Notes: generated from the sequence alone by a model not told the origin. A DNA stretch of 29,165 bases from JANXVY01 sp031365425 (GCA_031365425.1 JANLYB010000028.1:1-29165); one strand, 5' to 3'; positions 15,388-23,391 are shown, numbered from the stretch's first letter. Program-made: numbers and translations.

Positions 15388-16847
15388 GCGCAAACCGCCT
15401 CGCTCAGAGGCTGATCCCGCCGATGCCGGCTCCACCACCGCGCCACGAGCCATCCCCAGACCGGCAATGCATGCACGAACGCAACCCCATACCGGAACGC
15501 ATCCCCCTGCCCGCTATTCCACAACGGAAAGAACAGATAGTACGCAGGCAACGTCACCGCCGGCATCAACAGCGGCCAACAGCGTGTCACCACCGCAAAC
15601 GGCAAAAACCCGAGCGCATACCAAGGAAACTGCGCCGGCTGGAGATAGAACAGGCAGGCCGTCACCACGAGCGCCAGCTCGACCAGCCGCTCAACCCGCA
15701 CAACCGGTTGCAACGCGGCCCACACAGCAACAGCACCAACGCCTGCCGCCACGGCGGCCCGCAACGCCAACTGCAGCGTCGAACCCTCACCCGCGAGCAA
15801 ATACAACCCATAACTCGCCCAAGCGAACGGACCATTGTTGTTGTGCCAATCGCTCGCATACGCCGCGAGCCCTGACGACTTGGCCAAACTCGCCACCACC
15901 AGAGGCCCTACCGCGATCACGCAGATCGCAACAAACACCGCCACCGCCAACCCAACCCGCCGCCGTCTCCGCCAAATCTGCGCAAACACCAACGGCGCCA
16001 GCACCACGGGCCAGATCTTTACCCCAACCGCCAGCGCGAGCAGCCCGACCGCCGCCACGGGCCACGCCGCGCTCAGCGCCAACACCGAGCCCAACAGCAA
16101 CGGCACCAAGATGCCGTCCACATGCGCGGTCCCAAAAATCGCAAACACCACCAGCGGATTGAGCCAATATAGCCCCGCCACCAGCGGGCTCTGCCCCAAC
16201 CGGCCCAGCAACGCGATCAACACCCAAAGCCCAACCAGATCCGCCGCCAGAAACACGGCCCGCAACCCGTCCAGCTTCCACGGCGCGATCACATGCGCGA
16301 CCGCAAACGCCGCCTGCGCAACGCCTGGATAAATCGTCGTCAGTTCGGGAAAATTGATCCGCGCCAGAACCTCAGCCCCCGCCCCGCGCACCCCTGCGAT
16401 ACCCGCAGGCGCAATCCCATACGGATTGCCCCCCGCAGCCACGACGGCCCCGTCCCACAGATACCGGTAAAAATCATCCTCAAACGGTGCCGGTGCCCCA
16501 AACCAGACGAGCCGCATGACCAGCCCCGCCCCGATCATAACGCCCATCGCAACCCGAGACGGCGGAAGCCGCAACACGCGCGGCGCAACCAGGAGCCCCA
16601 ACCCCGCCGGCACACTCAGCAGCGCAATCAGCGGTAAGACCTCATGCACCGCTACCGGCTTAGTCCCCGCCAACGACGGCGCAATCCACACCAGCCCAAC
16701 CTGCGCTGCCACAAGCAGCAACACTGCGCCCGCAGCCAACAAGGCACCGGCCAAGCAATTTTTTTCCCCTCCCCTTGACGGGGAGGGATAGGGATGGGGT
16801 GCCAGGGAACGGTAGGGGTTGGTTCTGTGCGATAACTTATCGGCCAT
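15384..16847 (-). CDS. GT-C membrane glycosyltransferase (GT87/MptB-like)
   Basis: Polytopic membrane protein of 487 residues with about ten or more hydrophobic segments. The first periplasmic loop has PFEDDFYRYLWDGAVVAAGG, the acidic motif expected of polyprenol-phosphate-dependent GT-C enzymes, and NPLVVFAIFGTAHVDGILVP follows. The ATG at 16847 shares a base with the rhodanese stop (TGATG); a GTG one codon upstream is also possible. Residues 12-29 (YRSLAPHPYPSPSRGGEK) are the translation of a REP-like palindrome, before the first membrane helix. Alternatively the true start is a TTG just after the repeat, using its GAGGGG as ribosome site. Confidence 0.82.
   Translation of the reverse strand: MADKLSHRTNPYRSLAPHPYPSPSRGGEKNCLAGALLAAGAVLLLVAAQVGLVWIAPSLAGTKPVAVHEVLPLIALLSVPAGLGLLVAPRVLRLPPSRVAMGVMIGAGLVMRLVWFGAPAPFEDDFYRYLWDGAVVAAGGNPYGIAPAGIAGVRGAGAEVLARINFPELTTIYPGVAQAAFAVAHVIAPWKLDGLRAVFLAADLVGLWVLIALLGRLGQSPLVAGLYWLNPLVVFAIFGTAHVDGILVPLLLGSVLALSAAWPVAAVGLLALAVGVKIWPVVLAPLVFAQIWRRRRRVGLAVAVFVAICVIAVGPLVVASLAKSSGLAAYASDWHNNNGPFAWASYGLYLLAGEGSTLQLALRAAVAAGVGAVAVWAALQPVVRVERLVELALVVTACLFYLQPAQFPWYALGFLPFAVVTRCWPLLMPAVTLPAYYLFFPLWNSGQGDAFRYGVAFVHALPVWGWLVARWWSRHRRDQPLSEAVCA
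16767..16787. repeat. REP-like palindrome, copy 4, inside the GT-C reading frame
   Basis: CCCTCCCC (16767-16774) pairs perfectly with GGGGAGGG (16780-16787) around TTGAC. GGGATGGGG follows to the right, as in copy 1, and a run of seven T lies to the left (16759-16765). It is in frame with the 5' end of the GT-C gene. Confidence 0.75.
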
Positions 16848-17422
16848 CACCGGCCCCGCGCCGCCAGCGTGCGATCAAGCAGCTGCTTCCAATTCCCGTC
16901 ATACGGATGAACACTCGTCACAAACCCCGCATCCGACCGCACCGGCTGCCCCGCCGCAAACCAACGGAAAATCCCGCCCCGCAGGTTATACGCTGCACTC
17001 ACCCCAGCCCCCGGCAGCACGGACTGTACCCGCTCCACCATGATCCCGCTGCGCACGCCGACCGCGCAATAAAACACCGCCACCTTGCCCTTGAGCTCGC
17101 GACCATACCGCGTCAAAAACGCCTCCGAACTCATACCCGGATCGACGCGCTGCGCCCCAACGATATGGCTCTGCGCAAACTCGTCCGGCTCGCGTACGTC
17201 AAATATAACGATATCGGGAGCACTCATCCGCCCCGCCAACACCGCGCTCGACATCTCCGGCACCTTGTAGCGCCGCGAAACCGTCGCCTCGATATCCGAC
17301 AGGCCCACCCTCGGATTGGTTGGATCGAGCCCGCCAGTCACCGGCCACAGCCACACGCCGCCAACCAGCACCAGCGCTGCCACAACGCCGCCAACACCGG
17401 CAATCCAACGCGACCCCGCCAT
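16847..17422 (-). CDS. Membrane-anchored rhodanese-domain protein
   Basis: A 191-residue protein with one N-terminal transmembrane segment (about residues 8-27) and a rhodanese domain at about 40-165. IVIFDVREPDEFAQSHIVGA is the family motif. The active loop is CAVGVR with Cys119 as the persulfide site. The loop has six residues, as in sulfurtransferases rather than Cdc25-type phosphatases. The domain is probably periplasmic. The ATG at 17422 shares a base with the DUF547 stop (TGATG). It could deliver or remove sulfur for the cluster product; that is inference. Confidence 0.88.
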   Translation of the reverse strand: MAGSRWIAGVGGVVAALVLVGGVWLWPVTGGLDPTNPRVGLSDIEATVSRRYKVPEMSSAVLAGRMSAPDIVIFDVREPDEFAQSHIVGAQRVDPGMSSEAFLTRYGRELKGKVAVFYCAVGVRSGIMVERVQSVLPGAGVSAAYNLRGGIFRWFAAGQPVRSDAGFVTSVHPYDGNWKQLLDRTLAARGR

Positions 17423-18236
17423 CACCCCTTCGCTCCAGCTTTGGCACCAGCCGCATCGTTCAGCGACCAATCATAATCGTCACCGGCAATACTCGTGGCC
17501 TTCTCCAGCGCCTTCGCCAGCTCAGGTCCCGCATACTGTTTGAAATGCACGATCAACGCCGCATCGCTCCCGCCGAAATCCGCCTTGAACCACGAATAAA
17601 TGCTGGACACCTTCAAGCCTCCATCACTGGCGACCACAACTCCCCGCAGATGATTGATATACGCCCGCGCCGCTGCATCCAGATCGGCCTCTAACGTCTC
17701 CGCCCGCCAAGCTTTCATGCCAATGTTGGGGCAACCATACGACGCGCAATTCACCGAGTAGTGCACCCGCGGATCCTTGAACGTCCCCCGCAAAATCGTG
17801 TGCTCGATTTCATCCAGCGACAGCGTCCGCCCCTCGACGATTACCCGCTTAGCGACCCACGGACCGGTAAACGCTTTCGGATCAAGCCACACACCCGCGC
17901 TCTTGATATCGCGTATCGACGCCACCGGATAAGCGTCGAGGATCACCTTCAACGTGATCGCATTGTAAAGATTGGCCCAATAGGCAAACTGCGCCGGCTT
18001 GCCCAACTGCGACGGCGTTAACCTCGCCTGCCCCGCAATATACTCATCAAGCGCCGTCGGTCCGCCACCGTGGCGCGCCACCGCCCATAGTCCACCCGGT
18101 TGACGCCGTCCGCGCCGGCCGAAACATACCGCTGCAACAGCCCATCGAACGCCGCCTCATCGGCAGCCTCGACCCTGGACGCGCCGCCAAACCCGATCAG
18201 AACCGCCACCAACAACGCGCGCAACCACCCGGCCAT
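17422..18236 (-). pseudogene. DUF547 exported protein, broken by a one-base frameshift
   Basis: The 5' part (18236 to about 18060) encodes a signal peptide (MAGWLRALLVAVLIGFGGAS, cleavage near VEA-A) and the DUF547 opening FDGLLQRYVSAGADGVNRVD, then runs to a stop. The rest continues in another frame from about 18063 with TALDEYIAGQARL through YWANLYNAITLKVIL and VHYSVNCASYGCPN, the family core. Adding one base in the GGACCGACGG region at about 18056-18063 would restore ADRTALDEY and a 271-residue protein. GAGG lies six bases before the ATG. It may be a sequencing error or a recent mutation. It leads the run with rhodanese and GT-C genes. Family function is unknown. Confidence 0.82.
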
Positions 18237-18333
18237 GACAAACCTCGCTTCACCTGACTAATGCCAGATACGCACAAGGACGGCCTATAGTTACATGGCC
18301 CGGGGCGAACCGCCTCAAGCCCGCTGCTCACCG

Positions 18334-19029
18334 TCAGGCTGCCTCGTCGTCATCGTCGGAAGCCTTAGCCTGCGGTTTAGGAGCCTTCGCCCCACCAGCT
18401 GCGACCACCACCATCGCCGGACGCAACACGCGGTCGTCGATCAAATACCCCGGCTGGAACACCTGCAGCACGGTCCCCGGCGGAACGTCCGGGTTATGCG
18501 TTTCCATCACTGCCTGATGATGATGGGGATTGAAGGCTTCGCCCTGCGGCGCAACGCGCTTCACGCCATGCCGTTCGAGCACGTTCAAGAACTCGCGCTC
18601 GGTCAACGTAACGCCGTCGATCAGCGCGACCAGAGCCGGATTGTCGGCCTTCGCCTCAGCCGGTACCGACTGAACGGCCCGCTCGAAATTATCGGCCACA
18701 TTGACGACATCCCGGGCGAACTTGGTAATCGCGTACTTCGCGGTTTCTTCCTTTTCGCGCTCGACCCGCTTACGCATATTGTCGAGATCCGCGTACGTCC
18801 GCAGCACCTTGTCGTTAGCCGCTTCGAGTTGTGCGTCCTTGGCCGCAACGCGCGCATGAACTTGATCGAGCTCGGCCTGCAACGCTTCGATAATACCCCG
18901 CATCTGCTGCGGCGGAATATCACCCGGATCATGATCCAGCGCGGCATCCATATCCTGTTCGGCAGCTTCCCGGGCAGCTTTTGCAGCATCATCTGCCGCT
19001 GATGACGTCATTTTAGGTTCGTCGGACAT
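18334..19029 (-). CDS. grpE: GrpE, nucleotide exchange factor for DnaK
   Basis: A 231-residue homodimeric exchange factor that speeds ADP release from DnaK. An acidic N-terminus is followed by the long coiled coil (about 40-100), including DKVLRTYADLDNMRKRVERE. The C-terminal beta-wing holds HGVKRVAPQGEAFNPHHHQA and GTVLQVFQPGYLIDDRVLRPAMV. The C-terminal tail is short, acidic and lysine-containing. It lies 80 bp after hrcA in the same direction, the usual alphaproteobacterial pair. Confidence 0.97.
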   Translation of the reverse strand: MSDEPKMTSSAADDAAKAAREAAEQDMDAALDHDPGDIPPQQMRGIIEALQAELDQVHARVAAKDAQLEAANDKVLRTYADLDNMRKRVEREKEETAKYAITKFARDVVNVADNFERAVQSVPAEAKADNPALVALIDGVTLTEREFLNVLERHGVKRVAPQGEAFNPHHHQAVMETHNPDVPPGTVLQVFQPGYLIDDRVLRPAMVVVAAGGAKAPKPQAKASDDDDEAA

Positions 19030-19109
19030 GAGGGCTCATAGGTTGAATTGAGGCGCATGTTGTGCGTTGCACTTGCTAGGGGCCGATATCGGCTGGAAAC
19101 ACGATAAAA

Positions 19110-20168
19110 TCAAGTCAACAGACGGCCAACAAGCTTTGCCGTGTAATCGACCATTGGAATGATGCGGGCATAGTTGAGCCGGGTCGGTCCAATGACGCCC
19201 AAAACACCAACGACTTTGCGGGTGCTATCCTGGAACGGCGCGACAATCAGCGACGAACCCGACAGCGAAAACAGCTTGTTTTCCGAGCCGATAAAAATCC
19301 GTACGCCTTCCGCCGTATCCGACAACCCGAGCAGCTGCACGAGATCGCGCTTATTCTCCAGATCGTCAAACAACTGCCGGATGCGCTCCAAATCCTCGTT
19401 AGCGTTGACATCCTTGAGCAAATTCGCCTGACCCCGCACGATCAAACTTTTCTGATCGCCCAGCGCGCCCGACCACTCCGCAAGCCCCGCCTTGACGACC
19501 TTCTGCGTCAAAATATCGAGTTCGGCCCGCGCAGCGCTCAACTCGGTTTCGATCCGCGCCCGCGCCTCAACCATCGTCAGCCCGCGCACATGCGAATTGA
19601 GATAGTTCGCCGCCTCCACGAGCCCCGACGGCGGCAAACCTTCGGGCAAAGAAATTACCCGGTTTTCAACGCTCTGATCTTCCCCCACCAGCACCACCAG
19701 CGCCTTAGTCGGCTCCAGCGGCACGAACTCGATATGCTTGAGCTTGGAAACCTGCTTTTCCGCCAGCACGACGCCCGCGCAATGCGACAGCCCCGAGATC
19801 AGCTCGCTCGCTTCCGTCAACACCTGATCGACCGAATTCTGCGGCCGCGCCCCGATCTGCGCTTCGAGTTTGCGCCGCTCGTCCAACGATATCCCGCCGA
19901 TCTCCAGCAGCCCATCAACGAACAGCCGCAACCCCATCTGCGTGGGCAGACGCCCCGCCGACGTATGCGGCGCAAAGATCAGCCCGCTCTGCTCCAGGTC
20001 CGACATGACGTTGCGGATCGACGCCGGCGACAAAGCCATCGGTAGCGCGCGCGCCAGATTACGCGAGCCAACGGGCTCGCCTGTTTCAAGATAACTCTCG
20101 ACAATGCGCCGCAAAATCGTGCGCGATCGCTCGTTAAGCTGGGAAAGGGCGGTTTTGGGTTCGGACAT
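19110..20168 (-). CDS. hrcA: Heat-inducible transcription repressor HrcA
   Basis: A 352-residue repressor of chaperonin genes that binds CIRCE elements. The winged-helix N-terminus covers LNERSRTILRRIVESYLETG and ALSPASIRNVMSDLEQSGL, followed by PHTSAGRLPT. The GAF-like and dimer domains follow, with GEDQSVENRVISLP and GVLGVIGPTRLNYARIIPMV near the end. I do not see a CIRCE element (TTAGCACTC-N9-GAGTGCTAA) in the 130 bp upstream, so autoregulation through CIRCE is not supported here. It is divergent from rph. Confidence 0.97.
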   Translation of the reverse strand: MSEPKTALSQLNERSRTILRRIVESYLETGEPVGSRNLARALPMALSPASIRNVMSDLEQSGLIFAPHTSAGRLPTQMGLRLFVDGLLEIGGISLDERRKLEAQIGARPQNSVDQVLTEASELISGLSHCAGVVLAEKQVSKLKHIEFVPLEPTKALVVLVGEDQSVENRVISLPEGLPPSGLVEAANYLNSHVRGLTMVEARARIETELSAARAELDILTQKVVKAGLAEWSGALGDQKSLIVRGQANLLKDVNANEDLERIRQLFDDLENKRDLVQLLGLSDTAEGVRIFIGSENKLFSLSGSSLIVAPFQDSTRKVVGVLGVIGPTRLNYARIIPMVDYTAKLVGRLLT

Positions 20169-20239
20169 GACCCTAAGATGAGGAGTAATGAGAGCGCACG
20201 CAAGCAGCGACTATTCAACGCCCACAACTGGGAAAGCGG

Positions 20240-20268
20240 TTGAACGGTTCGCGACCCGGCTCTAACGT
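20240..20268 (+). promoter_or_regulatory. Possible rph promoter
   Basis: TTGAAC at 20240-20245, 17-base spacer, then TAACGT at 20263-20268, 30 bases before the rph ATG in the hrcA-rph divergent gap. Plausible sigma-70 spacing; not tested. Confidence 0.35.
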
Positions 20269-20298
20269 CCGCGCGACAAATCAAAAATTGGAAAAAGT

Positions 20299-21012
20299 AT
20301 GCGCCCCTCCAAACGAAAGCCTGACGAACTGCGCCGCGTCTCGATCGAACGCGCCGTCTCGATGCACGCCGAGGGCTCATGCCTCATCAAATTTGGCAAT
20401 ACCCACGTGTTGTGCACCGCAAGCCTCGAGGAACGCATTCCGCCATGGTTGAAGGGCCAAGGCAAGGGCTGGGTCACCGCCGAATACGGCATGCTACCGC
20501 GCGCCACCAACGAGCGCATGCGCCGCGAGGTGACCAAGGGCCAAGCCTCTGGCCGCACACATGAAATCCAGCGTCTCATCGGGCGATCCATGCGGGCCGT
20601 CGTTGACATGCAAAAGCTCGGCGAACGCCAGATCAATATCGACTGCGACGTCATCCAGGCCGACGGCGGCACGCGTACCGCCGCCATCACCGGCGCGTGG
20701 GTGGCCCTCCACGACTGCATCACTTGGATGAAAATGCGCGACATGGTGAAGGATGGCGTCCTGCGCGACACCGTCGCCGCCGTGAGCTGCGGCCTCTATA
20801 AGGGCACCCCGGTCCTAGACCTTGACTACGCCGAAGACAGCAATGCCGACGCCGACAGCAACTTCGTCATGACCGGCTCTGGCGGCATCGTCGAAGTCCA
20901 GGGCACCGCCGAAACCGTTGCGTTCAGCGAACCGCAGTTCCTGGAACTCATGGCTCTCGCCAAAAAAGGCATCGGCGAACTCACCCAGCTCCAGAAGCTG
21001 ACCGTGGCCTAA
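20299..21012 (+). CDS. rph: Ribonuclease PH
   Basis: Phosphate-dependent 3'-5' exoribonuclease, 237 residues, that trims tRNA 3' ends as a hexamer. It opens MRPSKRKPDELRRVSIERAV. Hallmarks are GNTHVLCTASLEERIPPWLK, GWVTAEYGMLPRAT, R-x-GRTHEIQRLIGRSMRAV, IDCDVIQADGGTRTAAITGA and DLDYAEDSNADADSNFV. Length is standard. GGA lies eight bases before the ATG. rdgB follows after 124 bp in the same direction. Confidence 0.98.
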   Translation: MRPSKRKPDELRRVSIERAVSMHAEGSCLIKFGNTHVLCTASLEERIPPWLKGQGKGWVTAEYGMLPRATNERMRREVTKGQASGRTHEIQRLIGRSMRAVVDMQKLGERQINIDCDVIQADGGTRTAAITGAWVALHDCITWMKMRDMVKDGVLRDTVAAVSCGLYKGTPVLDLDYAEDSNADADSNFVMTGSGGIVEVQGTAETVAFSEPQFLELMALAKKGIGELTQLQKLTVA

Positions 21013-21041
21013 GGCAATTACTAAGGCGCAAAAAGAGGGAA

Positions 21042-21064
21042 GTCCGAGGGGTCATCCCTCGGAC
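21042..21064. other. Perfect hairpin between rph and rdgB
   Basis: GTCCGAGGG (21042-21050) pairs with CCCTCGGAC (21056-21064) around GTCAT. No T-run follows, so it is not a standard intrinsic terminator. A second small stem, AGGGC/GCCCT, lies near 21094-21107. It may stabilise the rph 3' end or reduce readthrough. Confidence 0.6.
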
Positions 21065-21136
21065 GGCCGAGCCGAGAGCCGACCAATTTAACAAGAGGGC
21101 GGCAGCCCTGCTCGAGAAGCGTATAGGTCCATAGAC

Positions 21137-22024
21137 ATGCGAAAACTTCAACCAGGCACCAAACTCGTCGTCGCGAGCCACAATCCCGGAAAGGTGTGGG
21201 AGATCCGCAAGCTGATCGCACCGTTCGGTCTGGAAGCAGTTTCAGCCGGGGATTTGGACCTTCCCGAACCCGACGAAACCGAAACGACCTTCATCGGCAA
21301 CGCCCGCCTCAAGTCACTCGCAGCCGCCAAAGGCGCAAACCTGCCAGCGCTGGCCGACGACTCAGGGCTCGAAGTCGCGTGCCTCAACGGCGATCCAGGT
21401 GTCTATTCCGCCCGTTGGGCCGGCCCCACGAAGGACTTCGGACTTGCGATGAAAAAGGTCGCGGACGAAGTGTCCGCCCGCAACGGCTGGACACCGCCAG
21501 GCCCCCGCGCGAACTTCATATCGGTCCTAAGCCTTGCCTGGCCCAACGGCACAACTCAGGAATATACCGGCAAAGTCCATGGCGTCCTCGTCTGGCCGCC
21601 CCGCGGCTCCAACGGCTTTGGCTACGATTCCATGTTCCAGGCCGACGGCGAGACGATCACGTTCGGTGAAATGGACCCTCAGCGCAAAAACGAGATTTCC
21701 CATCGCGCTCAAGCCTTTGCAACGTTCGAACGGGAATGCTTGGGCAAGCCGAACCCAGTCGCAAACGACAACCGCGCGCCCAGCGCCTTCGACGGCCTGG
21801 ACGCCGCCGCCCGCTCGATCTCGACGCGTGAAGAATTGGTCCGCTTCGTGGCGGCCATGCAGGCGGATCTGAAAACCAACCGCCCGGACTGGACAAATCA
21901 ATCTCTGGACAGCTACCTCGACGCACTCGGCAACTGGGTCACCGACAGCACGATCCCCGCCGAACCCGTCTGGCGCACCATGGCCCGCGCACTCCTCGCC
22001 GCCAGCCGCAACCCAAAAGCTTGA
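21137..22024 (+). CDS. rdgB: RdgB nucleotide pyrophosphatase with extra C-terminal domain
   Basis: House-cleaning enzyme that hydrolyses dITP, dXTP and XTP to monophosphates. Residues 1-205 are a full RdgB/HAM1 domain: SHNPGK (14-19), TFIGNARLKS, ALADDSGLEV (71-80), PPRGSNGFGYD and EISHRAQA (186-193). The protein is 295 residues where the family has about 200. The extra 80 residues (about 215-295) include TREELVRFVAAMQADL, W-T-NQSLDSYLDALGNW and EPVWRTMARALLAA. I read this as a DUF7660-like domain, a small family of unknown function. The frame is continuous through both parts. hemW, often next in the order, is not present. Confidence 0.92.
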   Translation: MRKLQPGTKLVVASHNPGKVWEIRKLIAPFGLEAVSAGDLDLPEPDETETTFIGNARLKSLAAAKGANLPALADDSGLEVACLNGDPGVYSARWAGPTKDFGLAMKKVADEVSARNGWTPPGPRANFISVLSLAWPNGTTQEYTGKVHGVLVWPPRGSNGFGYDSMFQADGETITFGEMDPQRKNEISHRAQAFATFERECLGKPNPVANDNRAPSAFDGLDAAARSISTREELVRFVAAMQADLKTNRPDWTNQSLDSYLDALGNWVTDSTIPAEPVWRTMARALLAASRNPKA

Positions 22025-22133
22025 CCCGCAGCCCCGCTTCGCCCGCAGGGCAAGGGAGCTACGCGACCCGGCGCGAGCGCCGCCCCGCCGGAGCGCGACT
22101 AGCGCGTGAGGCCCCAAGAGCCGCGTGAGGCAA

Positions 22134-22598
22134 TTATGCCGCGTGCGGTGCCTTCTTCGGCATAAGTACATGCCGCAGACCTTCAACGTCCTTCGCGGCC
22201 CGCAACCGGTCAATGGTCGCCGTATCGCGCACCAGACGCGAGATCCGCGCCAGCGTCTTCAAGTGATCCCCGCTCGCGTGATCCGGCGACAGCAAGAGAA
22301 ACATCAAATCAACCGGCTGATTGTCGGGCGCCTCGAAGTCGACAGGGGTCGACAGCTTGGCGAACAGACACACGATCCGCTTCAAACCACGCACATGCAC
22401 ATGCGGAATCGCAATCCCGCGGCCAAGTCCGGTAGAGCCGAGCCGCTCACGCTGCAGCAACGCGTTGAACAATTCCTTTGCCTCGATCCCAGTAAGGGGG
22501 GCGGCGGCTTGCGCCAGTTCTTCGAGAGCCTGCTTCTTGTTCGCCACTTTGAGGCAACACAGCACGGCATCCCGTGTCATCAGATCGCCAAGGTCCAT
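22134..22598 (-). CDS. ptsN: Nitrogen-PTS EIIA component PtsN
   Basis: EIIA-Ntr, 154 residues, last phosphocarrier of the nitrogen-related phosphotransferase chain, which regulates rather than transports. His66 in GIAIPHVHVRGL is the phosphorylation site. LGSTGLGRG precedes it, and VDLMFLLLSPDHASGDHLK is also typical. GGAAAG lies seven bases before the ATG. It follows hpf by 205 bp. The C-terminus ends with a short basic/Ala segment. It converges with rdgB. Confidence 0.96.
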   Translation of the reverse strand: MDLGDLMTRDAVLCCLKVANKKQALEELAQAAAPLTGIEAKELFNALLQRERLGSTGLGRGIAIPHVHVRGLKRIVCLFAKLSTPVDFEAPDNQPVDLMFLLLSPDHASGDHLKTLARISRLVRDTATIDRLRAAKDVEGLRHVLMPKKAPHAA

Positions 22599-22682
22599 GT
22601 TTTCTTTCCGAGTGTTCTTTCAGGGCGCTATTTCGAGTGAAGTCTGCCTTCGCGATGACGCTAATGACGATCACAGTCTAGC

Positions 22683-22760
22683 ATCCGGCATATGCATTTT
22701 CTGTGCCGCAGGTAACTCCCCAGCGGCACAAGCCCAACCTACAATGTAGCTAAGCCGGAT
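22683..22760. other. Nested inverted repeats between hpf and ptsN
   Basis: Outer arms ATCCGGC (22683-22689) and GCCGGAT (22754-22760) enclose an inner stem GTGCCGC (22703-22709) with GCGGCAC (22723-22729). CCCAACCTACA next to it matches half of the repeat at 5859-5891. There is no T-run on the minus strand, so it is not a clear terminator. Possibly a decayed repeat or an mRNA processing structure. Confidence 0.5.
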
Positions 22761-22803
22761 CATCCACGATCGCAACGAACTCAAGCCGACCGTTACGCTT
22801 TCC

Positions 22804-23391
22804 CTAAACAACCGCTTCCTTAGCATCTATCCAGCCGATATTCCCGTCCGACCGGCGATAAACAACGTTCAATCCACCGTGAGCCGCATTGCGAAACACA
22901 AGAAACGCGCGGTCTGTGACATCAAGTTGCATAACCGCTTCGCTGACCGGCAGTTCCTTGATACTACGCTCGGCCTCAGCAATGATGACCGGATGTTCGC
23001 TCAGCGCCTCATTTGCGTCGATATCATCCTCATCGGCGCGCACCGTATAGTCGTTAGCAGCCGTCTCGACCGGAATTTCATCACGTGTATGACCATTGTG
23101 ATGACTTTTCAGGCGGCGTTTATAACGGCGCAACCGCTTGTCCATCCGTTCAACTGCAGCGTCCGCGCTGGCGTAGGCATCTGTGCCCTCGCCGTGTGAT
23201 TCGAGCAGCAGACCGGTCTTAAGTCGGATCGAGCAATCAGTGCGGAATCGCCCGCGTTCTTTTTCCAAGCGCACATGGCCCGAGATTTCCGGACCGATAT
23301 ACTTTTCCAGCGAGTCGCCCAATTTGTCAGTGATGTAGATCTTGAAGGCGTCGCCTGCTTCGACGTTTTTGCCCGTGACCTGAAGTGTCAT
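22804..23391 (-). CDS. hpf: Long-form ribosome hibernation promoting factor
   Basis: A 195-residue long HPF that pairs 70S ribosomes into inactive 100S dimers. The N-terminal S30AE domain (about 1-105) begins TLQVTGKNVEAGDAFKIYI and contains SHGEGTDAYASADAAVERMD and LRRYKRRLKSHH. After an acidic linker the C-terminal dimerisation domain (about 135-190) has PVSEAVMQLDVTDRAFLVFR and GGLNVVYRRSDGNIGWID. The rpoN-hpf-ptsN order is conserved in proteobacteria. Confidence 0.96.
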   Translation of the reverse strand: MTLQVTGKNVEAGDAFKIYITDKLGDSLEKYIGPEISGHVRLEKERGRFRTDCSIRLKTGLLLESHGEGTDAYASADAAVERMDKRLRRYKRRLKSHHNGHTRDEIPVETAANDYTVRADEDDIDANEALSEHPVIIAEAERSIKELPVSEAVMQLDVTDRAFLVFRNAAHGGLNVVYRRSDGNIGWIDAKEAVV

